Shown: positions 43,501-58,500 of the stretch, piece by piece
How positions within the stretch are numbered: position 1 is the first letter of the stretch
Layout: each line of letters starts with the position of its first letter
Assembly: GCA_030562195.1 (NCBI GenBank)
Contig: JAUJPP010000001.1
Location: 12,764,472-12,828,471 of the forward strand
DNA from: Nipponacmea schrenckii
Taxonomy: Eukaryota > Mollusca > Gastropoda > Lottiidae
Direction of reading: 5' to 3'
Length of the DNA stretch: 64,000 bases
Program-made: the position numbers and the translations under genes
Notes under the pieces: model-generated
Database searches by the model: none
Seen by the model: only the letters and a program-made list of their open reading frames with translations
Told to the model about the DNA's origin: nothing

Positions 43501-46500
43501 CCAGAGACAGCCCTAATAATTGTCTACCATAGAAACTCCGGATTTCCATGGTAACTAAAGGAATAGAATACAGTTGAAATCTTAGTGGTGTGATAATATT
43601 TAAGATCAATATAGTCACGTTAAATTACTAACTCTCCATCTAATAGTCTGATAACATTTACAACTTAACATTACACAAGATATCAATTAAAGATAGATTA
43701 CCTCCTCTAGGAAAAATTTAATTCCGCAATAAAAAATGTTCTACAGTAAACATTTTGAGAAGTAGAAGAAAATTAGAAGAAGAAACATTTTAACTTGACA
43801 ATGCCTATATTTATGAGCAATCTTATTTCAATACAAATATGGTAATTTTTTATGTTGAATATTCATGTGTGGAATAATCATGACGTGTTCTAATTAATAA
43901 CCTAAGTTTATACAAATCTACTTCGAAATCGATGGTCAGTCAACTTTAAGCAGTGCTTTTATTGGCTGGAACATTCTAACTCGCCTTATAATAAAATAAA
44001 TTGATATACTTTGTTGGAAAATGGATAGCAAGTTAAGTCACCCATAGGAAAACCCATTAAATCCAGAAAACTCACAAAACTATGTCATTTTTATCAACTT
44101 ATTAAAGAGGCCCAGGCTTGATTTTTAGGGGTCGTTTTGGGCCTTTGTTACATTTAAACAGTCCTCAGAAATACTCAAGCTCTAAGAAAATCACAAAATA
44201 CCTTGAAATATACCTCAAACAAAAAATTTCACTTTTCATTTTTTCCGTGCTGTACGCGGCTGGTCTCCAGTCAGTCTGAAAATTGTGTGTCCTGTTGACA
44301 AAGTCTACAATTGAAAATGCGTTGTAGTCTATTTATATAGATGACCGCTATTGCACGACGGGAAGGATAACTCTTTGATTATCAAGACGAACCGTTTTCC
44401 AATATGGCGGGACGTTCGTAATTTCTTACGACATTATGTTTTTTCAAACACGGATAATTATGGATACACATGGATTTGAAGGCTCAAATTTCAAAGGTAA
44501 GCTCTGTAGACTATTTCTGATTAGCTAACCATAAGATTTCATGTGTTTGAGGCTGTCGGATGATTGTCCGAAACAAATAAAGCCTGGGCCCCTTTAAGCG
44601 TTTATCAATAATCAAATGCATCTTTATGGAAATATCAATAAATTATTATATTATTGGGGATATTTTTTTTATTCTTTTATGTTATTGGTAGCAGAAAGGA
44701 TATAAACTCTTATTGCTCTTACTGGCCAAGTTTCAAATTTTATGTTCATTCTAAGACCTTTTATCCCTTGTATAAAAGATTTCAAACTTATCTTACATCA
44801 ATATTCAATTATGAAAAAAGTGATTCAAGATCTCATTGAATATAATCAGTGCTGTCATATAAGTTGAAACAGTGTCTCTCAAATCATGACAGTGGAATTA
44901 CAGGCAGATGAAATGAAGCTGATCCCACTTGACTTTAAGACTGTTCCAATCTTATTGATCTTCATTCTGAACAAATGGACTAAGGAACTCTTTGTTCAAT
45001 ATTGGAACCTTTAATCAGAGGATGTCGAGAGAATTATTGGCTTGACTTGATTGAATTCGTCAGATCTTCTCAACACTTCTTATAAGATTCAATATATTCT
45101 AGGACTCATGACCCATATATGTCATAGTGTTCTGAGCAAATTTCCTGGAAATTCTTCAAAGATCTAAAATGTCCTGGTATAATGATTTAAAGGTAGCACT
45201 GACCATTACCCAGATCAAACCTGTAATTAGTGAGTAAATGCCAACCAGCACCTGAAATGCTGATTCAGGGAAATTCAAAGATGAAAATTCTGCAATACAT
45301 CCCATTTATTGAAAATAAGGGTTTAGAAGCTTATGAACTGTTCATGCCTCAAAGTGACATAACTTGATTGATGATATTGGTGATTGATTGACTCTAGTTT
45401 TATAAGCCAATCAGAATAACATAATCTTAGTTAATCTGAGTCAAATCTTCATGAAAAGGGGCTGTAGATATTAAAATTACATATCAAACCAAGTTCAACA
45501 TATATTCAGGTCAGATGCCATTATTAGTTATAATGATACAAGGGATTATTATTGAATTATCTGGTGTAATGGCTAGCTTTAAGGCATGCTGAATCTCTGT
45601 ATTAATTTGAACAATAATCTCACTACAACTCTAGAGGTATTTAAAGGGACAAATTCACCATTTTCAATTTTCATTTTAAATATACGATAAGAGTCTTGAT
45701 ATGCTCAATAATCACTTAATCTCTTCAAAAACATCTCAATATCAAAACTTCACTTTCTTTTACAGGATTTGTTTTAGTATCACAGCACGTACATTGATTT
45801 GAAGACTAATTTATTGACAGTAAGCCTGTGATCACTATTAGTGATTTGCTTAGCTAAAAAAAATCGCCAGTTTCTAAAACAAGGAATGATTGGTGAAATA
45901 TATAAAAAAACCTGTCCCTTAAAACCTAACTTTTCTTTTCTTTCCCAGTTTTTTGAACAAAATTTACATTATAACTTAATTCAAAATTGTTTGCACCATC
46001 TAAATAAAATCTCAAATACGTTTGATTTTGTCACAGTAAGGGATGGCAATTAACAATTCTTTTGAGATCAGTTTACGAAAGCAGATCTATTACAGACTAT
46101 CAGTGCCAAATGCTGCATGGTTGAATACAATGAGGTAGAAAAACCAACCTGTAAATTTAAGATCATTATTCTGATATACCTTAAAAATGGCATTGGCAGT
46201 GTAAATCCTTTTAAGCAGAGTTAGAAAAACATGAAAATGGCTTTAATGCTTACTCTTACATCAGAGTTACCTCCCCTAAATAAATTGCCAAAATCTGCTC
46301 ATTTCATAAAATCTATTATTGAGTATTGTATTAAAAAAGTTATCTTAATATATTGTGACATGCACGCAACATTTTAAGGAAATAATAAACCTTAAAAAAT
46401 ACATCAAAAGCAAAGAAAAATTACCTTTTTATGTGAATGGCTTGAGTGCGTATGTTTTGGATGATGCTCGCAATGGTCACAGTGATCATCCGACTGATGT

Positions 46501-49500
46501 GAAGGCCTTCTGACATTCATAGGTCCATCCAGAACATAATGACATGAAGTAGATGCGATTATAGTAGCCATTTTGTAAGTATCAAATCACAAAGTAAAGA
46601 CTTTAATCTAATCCATGCACATCACAACATAAAAACTGTCACTGAGATACTCAAGACACACACGTACATTAATCCAATAGATTCACACTTATCATATAAC
46701 TGATAATCCAATAACCAATATTTGGCAACAGATGGCAGATAAATAAACAATTACAACTTAATTACTAGTACTTAATCAAGTCATTTAAATCAATGGCACA
46801 TAAAAAAAAATACGACACTTCCATTCAACAGAAGATAACTATTACAGTTCTATAAGAAAAGTTGACGAGAATAAAATCTAGGGTTACCACACTAGGCTAA
46901 TGGATGTTAAGACATAAAACTCGTGTTGACCCATAGTGACACTACATTCAATCAAAAACAATGTAACAGCGAGTTGTTCAATCACTCAATGACAATACTT
47001 GAGCAAGAAACACATATAAACTCTATCAAGTTTCTCTGCTAGTTAGCTATCGTGTTGTATTGAGAAAGGGGAGGATGGTGACAAAGTCTTCAACTCAGGA
47101 AGTTAAGAAACACATACATAACTGCTACTCAATAAGGATATATTTTTCTTTAGGCTAGTTAATAAATTGACAGTACTGGCCCAGACACCTTTTGAACTGC
47201 CTTGATTGGCAGAAAATATCAATATTGATTTCCCAAGTTGACTCATCAACTTGTCTGTAATTAGCCTAAATCACAACAACTGATCAGAAACTTGTACACA
47301 AAAATGTCTTGAAGAAAGAAATGTTATTAAAATCAATGGACAGTATTAAGTGAGTTGAATTGAAGTTATTTGATTCACTAGTCAGAGAAATCAATACAAT
47401 CAACTGTTAAACATTAAAAACTCATGTTGAAAAATCACACTGCGTATCAAATAAACAAATTCAATCTTTTAAACCATAATTGTAAAAGCGTCCACTGTAA
47501 CACAACCATCTTGTCACATTAACTTCCTGCTGTCTGCTGTCATCAAACTAAATTCACTAACTTTATTCCATTATTCTTTACATTTGTTCCTTACTTTTCA
47601 AATGATTCTAATTTCCAAATGTCCGGAAAATTCCTGATTTATGTGTTTCAAGACATGAAATTATCACAGGAAGAAAACTAGATGTTTAAAGAAATTATTC
47701 TTAAGAACATGGTAATTTTCACGTCGTGACATTATCTAGATATTGTACATCATGTTTTGTTCAGCTGAAATGCAACCAATCTGTGAAATAAACACGGCAC
47801 ACACTATTACCAAACTGTCTTATTCAAATAACACAATTTAAATGCAGTGGTTCTTGACACAGTACTACAGAGGTCTTGCAGGCATGGCATCATGTTGCAA
47901 GCATTTTCCAGCAAACAATAATCAACAGTTTTTTTTTGCTTTAGATATATTATAGGAATCTTTGATCATGTCACCATAGCATGACTAATGTTTCCATTTC
48001 TTTCTTAGAACTTTGGCATCAAAACAAACATTCAGATTCCAAAGATTCAAAAGTGTTTTATCAGCTTTCAATTGACCTACACCTTTTTCTCTTTCTGTCC
48101 GTAAATGCTAAGAAAAATTTAACCAGATTATAACATTTTTCAAACCAAATTATAATCTGGTTAAATCTTTCCAGAATTAAAGAAACCACATAAGTCAGAC
48201 ATGAAATCAGAATAAAAGCTATATAGAAAGCCTCTGGTGAATCTCTTTAAAAGTACATTTTTGACAAACTTTCCAGTCAACAACAAGGTATGTTTGAGCA
48301 AAAAGTCATGATTTATCAGTTGAGGTGTTTTTGCTAGAAATTCTTTAGTTAAGAAGGTAGATGTTAGATATACAGTAATTGTTTGTTTTCTATAGTTGTT
48401 TATATAGCAACATCTCCTCAATCAATATCTGATCAATATTCAATCTAAAACACACATTTATCTTCAACATCTTTATTTAATAAAGAAATTTGGAAGAAAT
48501 GTGAGCAGAAACATAACAGACCAGATTGCCTTTCAAGCTTCAAGCCATCCGTTATTTTGTGACTGGAAGAGTGCAACTATTTTTCAATATATTTAAGTAC
48601 CGGAAATATTTCGGTCATATCCACATCTGTATGTTCTACCTTGATTTCACGAATGAAGACATAACCTGCTTTGAAGTGTGCAATGAAGTAAATTTTGATC
48701 TGCCAATCACTTTGAACTTTTTGGTGATTCCTGACATTACGTCAAAATGTGCTTATACAATGATAAATCAGACCAGAATCTTCTAAAATTTGTCCTTTCA
48801 TCTTTCTTCAACTAAGAAGCCAAACTTGTTCCAGGTGGTTATACAAACTTGAAAAATCTTAGGCTACACAAAATTATTGCCATTTTGTCAGATTTGAATC
48901 AGTTCATAAAGTTAGAAGCAAATCACCATTAATAATGTTGAAAGTTAAACAAGTAAATAAAATCAATATTATTTGAAGCAATTTAACATAGAATATAGCT
49001 CCAATAGTTATATATCATTCTCTGTCTAAATAGTCGATCTACATTTATCTACACAAAATGAGTAGGCTGATATAGATGAATAATGATATGTACTGACAAT
49101 TTCCTAACTGTGTATATCATTTACCATTAAACACCTTGAATGATTGTCCCTTGTGAATGAAATTAACTAATAATCATTGAAACCAAAGAATGCTTAGTCA
49201 AGACTGTCATGTGAATATTTATGTACAGGGCCTTGTGGTTTGTCCTTTCTGAATTACATGTATTAATCAATAACTGCAAAAACCAGAGATTGCTAAGTCA
49301 GAAATATTAGCCAACTGTCTTTTAAGTTTTTATGCACCATATATTGTTGGATTTTCTTGTAGGGGACATAAACAAATAAAGTCAAAAACCAGAGATGGCT
49401 TAGTCAGACATATCAGCTAACTGTGTTGTAAGTTTTTTGTGTACACAAACTAAGGGTAAAATGCTGAAAACAGATTCCATACAAAACTGTCAAAAATATG

Positions 49501-52500
49501 TAACTAGTAAGATCTGAAGTTTTACAGGCTATTGGGAAGTAAACCTCATTTCAACTATTACTTAAAATTACTAGGTTATTCTGCAAGGGTTTAATCAAAA
49601 TATTATATAAAGCTGAAAATTGGGGACATATTTGACAAATTTGATGACATTGTATGACATCATAGTAAAATAACAATGGGTAATATTACTAAATATTGAC
49701 ATTTGACATATTATTACTAATAAAATGTCGACCAGCTGAATCAGCATTCTATGACCTAAATACTATATACCATTAACTATTACCTATACTAAAATACTTG
49801 GTACATAATAGTAAATCTACTAATAAAACACCTACACTTATAGTTTAGTCACATACCAAAACAAACCAAACAACAATATGTTGAGAGAGATAAATATCTC
49901 ACCTCCTACTTTTTCTCACTTTATATGTGAGTGACAATTAGCATTTGTAGCTGCCCTAAATTGGGGTATTTCTTGAACACAACTACAGAAACAATGGTAT
50001 TTTTGGGGTTCCATTATGGTACCACAGTCAGTTAGAAATTTGGAATATATTTGTTCATAACATATTGACTTCAAATATATACATGTATAGTGGTCATGGG
50101 ATTAGATCTTGATCGGCATTTGAAATAATGTCCATCTTGGATAAATATTCTAGATGGTCCTGCTGAAAATGGCTGTACAGAAAGAGACCAATACCAAGAA
50201 GTAGTTATTATTCTCAAATATGTTTTAGTTTTTCTTATTGTCTTTCGGAAGAAGTCTGATGTCTTGAGTTTTTACAGGAATTATTTTGTCAACTATTATA
50301 CAGTGTGTAATTTTGATAGGTCAGTTTTCACCCTGCAATATCCTTACTCTTGCAACTTTATAGCCATATTTGGTACATTACAGCTGAAGGCAATGCAGTA
50401 TAATTCAATTCAGCCTGTATTGGCATATTATACTATCATTCTTATAGGCTAGACTGATTACCTAGAATCAATATTAATACAATTAATATTTTATGGTTTT
50501 GTCTATATATTCATCACTTTATCCTGAATATCATTTGGCTACAACACACCAGGGGTCTATAATATAAATAAAATTTAATGGTTTCACAATGGCAAGTTAT
50601 ATATTTTACTAGGCAATAAGCAAATACAGCCTTAAGCAATCTAAATATACATATTACAACTGCAGCATAGAAACCATGAACTTTTAAGTAGAGGTGGTAG
50701 CATCATTTAATTTTTTTGTGTGTAAAAAATGAAATGTAAATTTTTGAATGAGATTAAATTCATTGAGTTGAGTTCAAATTACTATCCTGTCCAAGTACTA
50801 TAGTAAGGTCAATACACTTCAGTGAAATGAGCATAGAGGTCACTGGTCAAATAAATTATTATTTTTATTTCATAGCCATCTATAGAAAGACTCCAGAAAA
50901 GATAAAAAAAAATAATAATTCAACAAAGCATTCATTGAAAAAGACAAATTTTCTCAGATGAAATTGAATCCAATGATTCCAAAGGAATTACAGGATATTC
51001 CTGCTTGAATAACTTTATTACAAAAATCGTAAATTCTGATAGTGGTATCTGTCAGAGATTCTATAAATAAAATAGATATTACAAAAGTTGAAACTGAGAG
51101 TCTATTTAATAGGAAACAGACATTATGTGTAAGTTCATCTGAAATTAGATCACTTTTATTTAACATGTAAATTGCTGTTTTAAATTCACTGATGATATTG
51201 AGAAAGATTTTAGAGTTAGGCCAATAGGATATGGCATGTCAATTTCAAGAAAACATTCAGTTTAAAAAATAAAACGTTTGAGAAACATTAAGATTTCTCT
51301 TTGCTCTATCTTAGCAGCAGTATTCCAAAATTAAGCTTACTGTAGTTTAAAGATCATGTAAGATGTTTGTGTTTTCAGCAACTTCCTCACTAGAAATCTC
51401 CATTTGAAATCATTCCTCATATCCTCCCTTTAAAAATGACATTATCAAACCCATTCTATTTATATCTTATTACAACAAGAAGGGACACAAAATACACATC
51501 AAATAGTTAAAATAACTCACCGTTTGTGCCATTCTTATGTTGCCACACCCAGACAAACTTATTTACATAAATTGGCTATTGGAATAAAAAAATACAGCAC
51601 ACACACCCTTCAGTGTGTCAATAATAGTCCCTGACAAGTGGAAGAATGGTTCAGGAAAAGATAACTCTAGATAAGTAGTGGTGTTATTGTTTTTATGAAG
51701 ATTACAGATGTTGTTTAGTCAATAATTTCTAGTATAGTTGAGTAAATATACCAGCTAGCGGTACTATATATATGTATAAAATATTCTATGCAACTGAGGT
51801 TATTAGTCTTTAATACTTAATCAATAATATGTTTATACGCAAAAATAATACTGGGCCTGATGTGTAACAGACGTGCAGGGCATATACTTTAATTTCTGTA
51901 CCCTGATAAAAATAAATGTCAGACACAAATAATGAATTTTAAATCCTGCCATTTGTACCAGGCTATTATTGTAATAAAACATGTGGTCAACAGTTTTCAG
52001 GAAAACTTGCTAAAATATGACATCACTAACAGAATTACCATTTAGCTAATATGGTAGCCTATCTCTGACTCCGATACAATACCAGGTAAGTTTCAACTAA
52101 TGAAGCTTCGAACAATATATTGTGGTGACAAGACAAAAACATTGTGCAAAGCCTGTGCAGAAGTGAACATAATGCAACTTTCAAGAATTCTCATCACTCA
52201 ATCATCGACTGTTGTGCAAGGTTCAAATTGCTATCTCTTGTTATCAGGGCAACCTGACCTTCATAAAATTGCTTACTTCAGTTCAAATCAAATTGCTCCA
52301 GTTCAAATTAAATTATTAGCTTAGAAATGTTGCCATCTGCAACTTTTTAAATCGATACAAATCAATATAAGGTACTAGAAATGGTTAAAGGGAAGTAACT
52401 CTTGTGATTCCTGGCAATGCCAATACTGACTCATTTTAAAAAACGAAACTGAATCATTAAAACATCAAGTCTGCACACTGATTTTTTATCATTACATCAT

Positions 52501-55500
52501 TTTTTACATTCATTTTTTATCCAATTAGATCTTCATGATACAAAACACGAAGGCATGGAGACTTAAAAACAAATAATTAAAGAATTCACATTGAGGAAAT
52601 ATTGTGGACCTAGATGCTACAGAATATAAACATGACAATTTGATAAATCATGAAAACTATTCTCAAAGGACAATGATTCACATTTTTAAAAACAGACAAA
52701 AGAATAAACCACAATTTGGAGGAATTACCTCACTCAAACTCAAAAGCTCTTGAAAAATAATGGAAAAGAAAGACATCTGTATTGGTATTGAATAAGTCAT
52801 TTAGGTCAGGTAGCCTAAAGCATGCAGAATGTGCATCTAGTACAAAAGCTCATTATAATGTCTTATGTTAACAAGAGTAAAGGTATCAGGCTTAGCTATC
52901 ATTGACCTTTAAAAAACACAATAGCACCTAAAAATTAGCAGACTTTTGTGTTCAAGTCACAATGACATAGATAAGCTCTTTCATTGATTAGTGATAACTA
53001 CAGCCTCTAGCCACCATCTGGTGGTGAAGGGTCTTAAATTATCCTTAAAGGATGATAGTCCAGAAATTTGTTAGAAAATAAAGCTAGAAATATATGGTAC
53101 CGGTAGTGTTGAAAAAGCATACTTAAAACAATTAGTCAGGTTCAGAGGTTGGAAATGTGTACATTTTGATTTTAACTTCCACTAAAAGTACACTTTTACT
53201 TTTTCTAATCCAGAACAATTTAAAACCAACGTGTTCTTCATGAGATTCCTGCAACTATCAAGTTCTCAAGAATTATCAGAGAGATGAAACAAATAATTAA
53301 AGTTTAATTTTTTTATCAAAAAACCAACATGCTTTTGAGATTTCTGCTCATAAAAATAAAAGTGTTTGCCAACCTAAACTCAATTTTATGGGTTTATCTG
53401 TGCAAAGAGAAGACTTATCTTGATATCTAGGTCCTTTTTAAAAAGGTCTGAACGAAAAACGCAATGTTATGTCTTAGAAGACAGTTCTACTTTAAAGCCA
53501 GTGATAATATTCTTAACAAGTCACATTTGTCTCTTATTTAAATAGCCAATTACGTAAAAGCTTTATTGATCTATTGACAAACGTGTGAAGGAATTGTGTA
53601 TACACCTCGACTTGTCTTCCATATGTAGACTTAGCCACCATGGAGAAACCTATTTCCAATTAATCTATTAGAGGGAACCTGAGATCTCGGTCCTAAGAGA
53701 CTTTGAGATTACAAACCAAACACTTCCACAAATCGATATGGCGGCTTTTTTTTTTTTACACTTTTTCAGGAATATTTCTAGGGCAATATTTCTAGGGCAA
53801 TGTGTCCTTTTAGCTCTTAAAAGTGCCTACAGAATTTGAATATTGGACCTTATGCCATCCCTGTGGGGCCTTCTGAAAGAATCAATTTTCTATGTAAGGA
53901 ACCATGTACATCCACTGCTCTATATTAATCATTGTAATCAACTTTAATTTAAAAAGGTTTAAACTTTCAAATGAGGATTCTGAGTAGAAATGCAGTGTGG
54001 ATTCAAAAAAAAAAAAAATAATATGAAGTTATAAAATTGTCCAGAGCTTCATGATACAGATGTGCTAATTCATCTGAACATGACAAGTGCCTCAGCTGGA
54101 ATCAGACGCAGTTGAAAATAATTAAATGACATAATACAACCTTCATCCATTAGAGTGAAAACACTTGATTGCGTAACAACGTACAGCAGACTTGGAACTA
54201 AAAACAAACACGTTATGCAAGAACATGAAATAGTCATAACCACACAATAGCATGCATTATTATTATTCAAATTAGCAAATGTTCAGAATCCTTGAAGATT
54301 TAATGAAAGTTTTCCCACATGCATTTGAGAATGAATTTACAATTATGCAGAATGGTTGTTTTCTGAAAATTTTATGTGGCCTATTGAAGGACAATCATCT
54401 TAAGGGGGTTGACAACCCTAAACCTATGTACAAAAAAAAGACGATTTCAACCACTTCTTTTCCACCTATCTGAAATATTTAAATATCAATGGAAAGAGGG
54501 GACTTTCAGCTATCCAAAAATATAAAATTTATTTCTTTATGACATTTCAACTTTAAGAAATAGGGTATGAAAGATGAACGAAAAAAACGTCAATTATTCC
54601 CTGAAAATTAGCATATCTACTAGGCTATTTAATATAGAAGGTTGAAATTTTGCACAACGCAAGTCTACATGTATCTCTACAAAATTACGTTGGCTTTTTG
54701 GAAAATTTTGTTGTGTTTTGAAGATATTGATAGAAATCAAAATTTTGCGAGTGCATTTACGAAAAATTGAATTTTTAAAAATCCATTCATTTTATAAAAA
54801 AAAGCCAACGTAAAGTTATAGAGGACATCGTAAGCTTTAGCTGAAGCCAAAGTTTGTAAAAATCGGATAAATTTTAAGCGAGATATGCTTTTGGAAAAAT
54901 GGCATTTTTTTTTCAACATTTTGCAAACACATGTAAACCTTACGTAATTAACGACCATGTTGTTAAAAGATTGTCTTTCACACTGTAGAAATCTTTAAGT
55001 ACCTTTTAGGCATCGATATGCACCGATATCCACAGAATTGGGGTGCTAAAAAAATGGATTAGCACATGTCAAAACACCCCTACCCACCAATCATAAAATT
55101 TTCTTTGTTTACATGTGACGTAAAGATTTATGGGACATCACCTGACTTCTGGATTCCCCCGATACACAAACTCTAACTTCGCGTGCCGATATTAACAATA
55201 ACTGACCGGCAAACGAAGAGAATGTTTATTTAGCCGATGACGTTGTAATCACAAATGTCAACCGACAACGTAATTTGTACGTCTACATAGAGGAATACCC
55301 CGTTTTGTTCTATAAATAGATTATCTTCACGGACGGATATCAGACGAACTACTGAAGCGATTGAGCTAAAATTTTTACTAAATGAGTTTCTTTTAATGCC
55401 AAATAGAATGGATATAAACTTAATACGTTTCTTGATTGAAATACACTTCGAACGATAAGGTTGTCAACCCCCTTAACTCATAAAAGTAAGTTGCTCTATT

Positions 55501-58500
55501 GAATCTCTTAACAATTTCTATCATTTATAAGCATAAAATATCAAATATCTGAAAAAAATTGTGCATTGCATGCGCAAATACATTTTTGAAAGAAACACTC
55601 AAATATCTTCGATTGCAAAGAAGATCCCAGATCTGGTTTAACACAGTTTCAATAGTGTTCATAAGGCATAACTTAAAACAATTCATTGAAAAACTGTCAA
55701 ATTCAAACTTGACTGATGTTTATCAATTCCGATGTACACCCGTTTCAAAATCCCTGAAAATTGTGAACTCACAATCGAATTTTACAATTTACATAGGGCA
55801 ATAACCAAAACCGTTCATTATTTCTATTTTGAACTTGACCGAGTCCTAATCAATTCAATTTCATAACAGGATAAAAACGAGCCTCTTTTAAAACCCAAAT
55901 TTTCACGTTTAATTTTAAGGGCAATAACTCAAAAACCGCTCATGCGATTATTTCTATTTTCGAACTTGACCGAGATATCTAAATATCATGTATACCAAGT
56001 TTCATTAAGATAGGATAAAAACTGTAGCCTCTATTGTGGATACAACCCCAATTTGACACGTTTTTATTAAGGTTTTAAGGGCAATAACTCAAAAACCGTT
56101 CAGCCATAAGTTTCCATTTTCGAACTTGACCGAATATCATCAATATATATATGTATACCAAGTTTCATTAAGATCGGATAAAAACTGTAGCCTCTATCTG
56201 GAAAAAAAATGTGGACGGACAGACAGCGACAACGAAGACGGACGGAACGGGGCGGAACACGGCAATATACGTCCACATTTCCATTGGGGGAAAAAACTGT
56301 GATTGCTCGCAAATACATTTTAGAGGGATTTTGATGTATAGGTAAGTCCACTGATGGATATATACTGTTATTGTCCAAATTTGAGTGAACTTAAAATTTT
56401 ATGTTCATTCTAACGCCTATTATCCCTTTAAATGGCCGCTTTGAACACAGATATCAATTCAGTCATGCATTTTGAGGTATCCAGCCAAGTATGACAGGCA
56501 ATCAACAACCCTGCTCTTTATACAAATTACAATAAAGTGAACTTTCTCAAATGCCAATTCAATTATTAGACAGGAAATTTAAATTTAAATTTTGAACAAT
56601 TCACTGACTGTATCAAAATCTGGTAATATCATTATTAATTTTTTCATGAAAAGGAAATGAAGGTGCTAAAGAGGATTTCAAACTAGCTCAAATTCGCCTA
56701 CTGGATATTTGTGTTTAATGGATATTTGTGTTTGATAGAATTTTGTCTGCCATTGGAATCAATTGAGATTAAACTGAAGTAAAAAATTAAAACAGAGAAA
56801 TCTGCTTAGAAATAAAACTGTCTGCTGTATTGACTTTGCCTAAATTACAATTGAGTAATCTTGTCACTCCTCTACCTTCCCATGGACTAAATCATCTTCC
56901 AAACTACAACTTTTAACAGTGCGAGTAATCGAGAGTGTGGGGCCCGAAAATTTAAGCTAACAAGAACTGAGGTTCACCTTGAAATTGTGGTTTAAGTATT
57001 ATAGTCCCATTAAGAAAAACAGTCATTGGCGTAACGTAATGGTGTGAGGTTACTGGGGTTACCTGATCACCAATTATAAACAGATAACATTTGTTCTGAC
57101 AGTATTATTTATTTCTCATTCCAACTTGCCTTGGTGCTGGCCGTGTTGGTGCACAGAACCCGATTAGAAAACATTGGTAAAATCGGCTCATAACTGGCCA
57201 TGACTTAAAAAAATACAGAAAGAAAGCTGCCATTATGACAAGATCAGTTCTCTGAAGTTATATACTGTTTTAGATGTAGTATTGAAATTAGTTGGTTGTC
57301 ACAATTTTTGCAGGGGTAAGTTACAGGCCTGGATTAAGGCAGTCATGTCTAAGAGTTTTGGGGTGTGCTGGAACAACCTTCCTTGAAAACAGATTATAAT
57401 TGGTAGTTGGGCTGTGGAGCTCTCATATTATTTCGAAATAATAAAATTATTCAACTGAAAGACTTTCAAGAAAAAAAGACCCGAAATTTCAGAGAGCAGA
57501 TGAGTAAGACATTTTTATTTCAAACTAAATATGTATACTTTTTATCAAACAATATGATATAACACATACTAACTACTTATCTTATCCGAAATACCGATTT
57601 TTGATATATTCTTATAAACCTGTATTAAACTAAGCTCCTTACACTTCATTTTATATGCCACGGAATGAGAACAAGGCATCTATAAAGAGTTTGATTGGCT
57701 GGGTTGTTGCTTTATAGATTCTAGTATAAAATTTGACAAAGACAAAATTCAGTCCCTCACTGTATGAGAAGAGAAGTATGATGATAGGAGGTGTAGTTTG
57801 GACAACATGAATAACTACAGTACCTGTGTAAAGTTAAAATGTTACCTTATTACTCATATTTTAAAAAGTCACCAATATTGCTATTAACATCAATTTTTTT
57901 CAATGAAAACAATGAACAGTCAATTTCATCAATTATTTATCCATAATATCGCATGAAATCAATAATGTTTTCTTTTGGGACAATATGCTTTCAAAATTGT
58001 AATGTCTTAAATGCCATAGTTCTGTATTTTTCGCAGGTAGATTAGGGTCTGGAATATATGAATACACAATGTAAATCACACAATTCTTTCATAAAAACGT
58101 AAACTAGATATTTTTCTTTTTCTATATATATTGCAGAGTCTCAAGAAATGATAAGTCGTCATTTTCACTTTTATGAATAATTTTGGACACACAGGGACTT
58201 GAAGTCTCGAAATGTGACAGTGAGCTGTGAATACTATTACTGATAAGCTTACCTAAAAAATTATAATTGGTCAAACAAATTGTGAATCTGTCCCTTTAAG
58301 ATATAATGCGAGATAATACTTCAACTGTTAGAACTCACTTTTTATAAAAGAAGACTCATTACTGATGAAGATATTGCATAGAGCCAAAAACAGCTAAAGT
58401 GAAATAAGGCAAATTAGCCACAATCACACTCTTACCCATCAGGGCTTCATATTATGGTTCTCTTTCAAAAGTTTAAAAGTACACAGGATTAAACCTAAAA

